A DNA stretch of 64,000 bases from Sinimarinibacterium sp. NLF-5-8 (lineage in GTDB: Bacteria; Pseudomonadota; Gammaproteobacteria; Nevskiales; Nevskiaceae): the NCBI RefSeq assembly GCF_010092425.1, contig NZ_CP048030.1:1685501-1749500 (forward strand). The letters run 5' to 3'. Under the pieces are notes generated by a model, which was not told the origin of the DNA, made no database searches, and was given only the letters and a program-made list of their open reading frames with translations. The position numbers and the translations under genes are program-made. Positions 63,162-64,000 of the stretch are shown one piece after another; positions within the stretch are counted from its first letter, which is position 1, and every line of letters starts with the position of its first letter.

Positions 63162-64000
63162 TTAGGCGCGCGGCAGGCCAAGCATGCGCTCGGCAATGAT
63201 GTTGCGCTGAATCTCGTTGGTGCCGGCATAAATCGGGCCAGCCTGGGCAAACAAAAAGCCGTCCAGCCACTGCCCCACATCGCCCGCTTCTGGCGCGTGC
63301 GGCATCAGCTCGGCGCGCGCGCCGAGAATGCTCATCGCCGCTTCGTGCATCAGCAGATCGAGTTCTGACCAAAAGATTTTGTTGGTGCTGGCCTCAGCGC
63401 CAATCTTCTCGCCGCGCGACAAGCGCCCCACGGTGCGATAGGTGGAATAGGTGTACGCCTGCGCGTCCATCCAGCTTTTGAGCACGGCTTCGCGGATCGC
63501 CGGATCGGCGTCGCAGCGTTCGCGGTTGGCTTGGTACAGCGCCAGCAGCCGCTTGGCCGTCATTTGAAAGCGCGCGGGGGAGCGCAGCATCAGGCCGCGT
63601 TCAAAACCGGCGGTGGCCATGGCCACACTCCAGCCTGCGCCTTCGTCGCCCATGCGGTTTTTCACCGGCACGCGCACATCGTCAAAAAAGATTTCGGCAA
63701 ATCCGGGCAGGCCGTCGAGCTGCTTGATTGGGCGCACAGTGATGCCCGGCAGGTTCAGCGGCAGCAGGATAAAGGTCAGCCCGTGGTGGCGGCTGGATTC
63801 GGGGTCGGTGCGGAACAGGCCAAAGCACCAGTCGGCAAAGACCGCGCGCGTGGACCAGATTTTTTGGCCGTTGATGACGTATTCATCGCCATCACGAATC
63901 GCCTTGCTGCGAATCGCCGCCATATCAGAACCCGCGCCCGGCTCACTCCAACCTTGCGCCCAAGTCATTTCGCTGGAGGCCATCCGCGGCAACAGCTCGG
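63162..64000 (-). CDS. Acyl-CoA dehydrogenase, alpha-type (5' end outside window)
   Basis: The C-terminal 279 or so residues of an acyl-CoA dehydrogenase; the frame is open to the window edge. Seen: TWAQGWSEPGAGSDMAAIRS (FAD/substrate loop), YVINGQKIWSTRAVFADWC, and RNIIAERMLGLPRA preceded by AQAGPIYAGTNEIQ. It is similar to the C-terminal half of the fused enzyme at 57059-59377. With the gene at 62086 it probably forms a heteromeric dehydrogenase of the type used on steroid acyl-CoAs. Confidence 0.87.
   Translation of the reverse strand, partial: ELLPRMASSEMTWAQGWSEPGAGSDMAAIRSKAIRDGDEYVINGQKIWSTRAVFADWCFGLFRTDPESSRHHGLTFILLPLNLPGITVRPIKQLDGLPGFAEIFFDDVRVPVKNRMGDEGAGWSVAMATAGFERGLMLRSPARFQMTAKRLLALYQANRERCDADPAIREAVLKSWMDAQAYTYSTYRTVGRLSRGEKIGAEASTNKIFWSELDLLMHEAAMSILGARAELMPHAPEAGDVGQWLDGFLFAQAGPIYAGTNEIQRNIIAERMLGLPRA

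Noticed and set aside
63145-63372. N-terminal extension of the acyl-CoA dehydrogenase at 62086
   Set aside because: The extra 76 residues are Arg/Ala-rich and overlap the upstream gene's end in another frame; the family starts at MDFNFADEQ.

Overview
The window is a stretch of high-GC chromosome from a gammaproteobacterium. This rests on gene content: argA-type N-acetylglutamate synthase, a gspA/gspB pair, a ygfB-pepP-ubiH-ubiI block, class 2 (quinone) dihydroorotate dehydrogenase, and the order tRNA-fMet, rimP, nusA, infB, rbfA, truB, rpsO, pnp found in enteric and related bacteria. Together with the steroid-type beta-oxidation genes at the right end, this would suit a Nevskiales-like hydrocarbon or steroid degrader, but that genus-level guess is inference. 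Runs of alternating GCGCGC are very frequent inside genes. No rRNA, CRISPR array, prophage or intact insertion sequence was seen.

Layout. 1-6.5 kb: the end of a CBS-domain CorB/CorC-type protein, then the glycine cleavage operon gcvT-gcvH-gcvPA-gcvPB (minus strand) behind a tandem glycine riboswitch, and a YafQ/RelE-type toxin-antitoxin pair. 6.6-12.1 kb (minus): a lipoprotein cytochrome c', cytochrome b561, ygfB, pepP and two ubiquinone-ring hydroxylases, tightly packed. 12.2-15.6 kb (plus): argA, bioA and a TetR regulator. 15.7-17.4 kb: a membrane helix-hairpin-helix protein next to a scar where an OmpA-type gene and an AraC-type gene both lack their 5' ends. 17.5-19.9 kb: gspA/exeA and gspB. 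20-28 kb (minus): argD, an OmpA/TSP3 protein, pyrD, an unusual ABC1/UbiB kinase-like protein, ribA and a high-molecular-weight FabG. 28.2-32.6 kb: an unknown anchored protein, a class III nucleotide cyclase and the ABC-F protein Uup.

32.6-33.3 kb holds no protein gene but has a near-consensus promoter followed by a structured, terminated transcript of about 125 nt, a strong small-RNA candidate. 33.3-42.2 kb (minus) is the translation/transcription/RNA-turnover block with tRNA-fMet at its head.

42.5-51.2 kb (minus) is a Lap-type biofilm-adhesin secretion locus: a TolC-like channel fused to an OmpA domain, LapB-like ABC exporter, LapC-like adaptor and a 1084-residue LapA-like adhesin. As sequenced it carries several lesions: the TolC gene lacks its 5' part and has an in-frame TAG, and the adaptor gene has a one-base frameshift in a homopolymer run. 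Either the locus is decaying or the assembly has errors there.

51.3-56.6 kb (minus): a DUF1415 protein, O-acetylhomoserine sulfhydrylase, and an aldehyde dehydrogenase/GMC alcohol dehydrogenase operon with a perfect palindromic operator in its promoter. 56.6-57.06 kb is a repeat-rich (REP) spacer. 57-64 kb (minus): acyl-CoA dehydrogenases (one a two-domain fusion), a FadA6-like thiolase, an SDR dehydrogenase and a hot-dog thioesterase, together looking like a beta-oxidation module for steroid-type acyl-CoAs.
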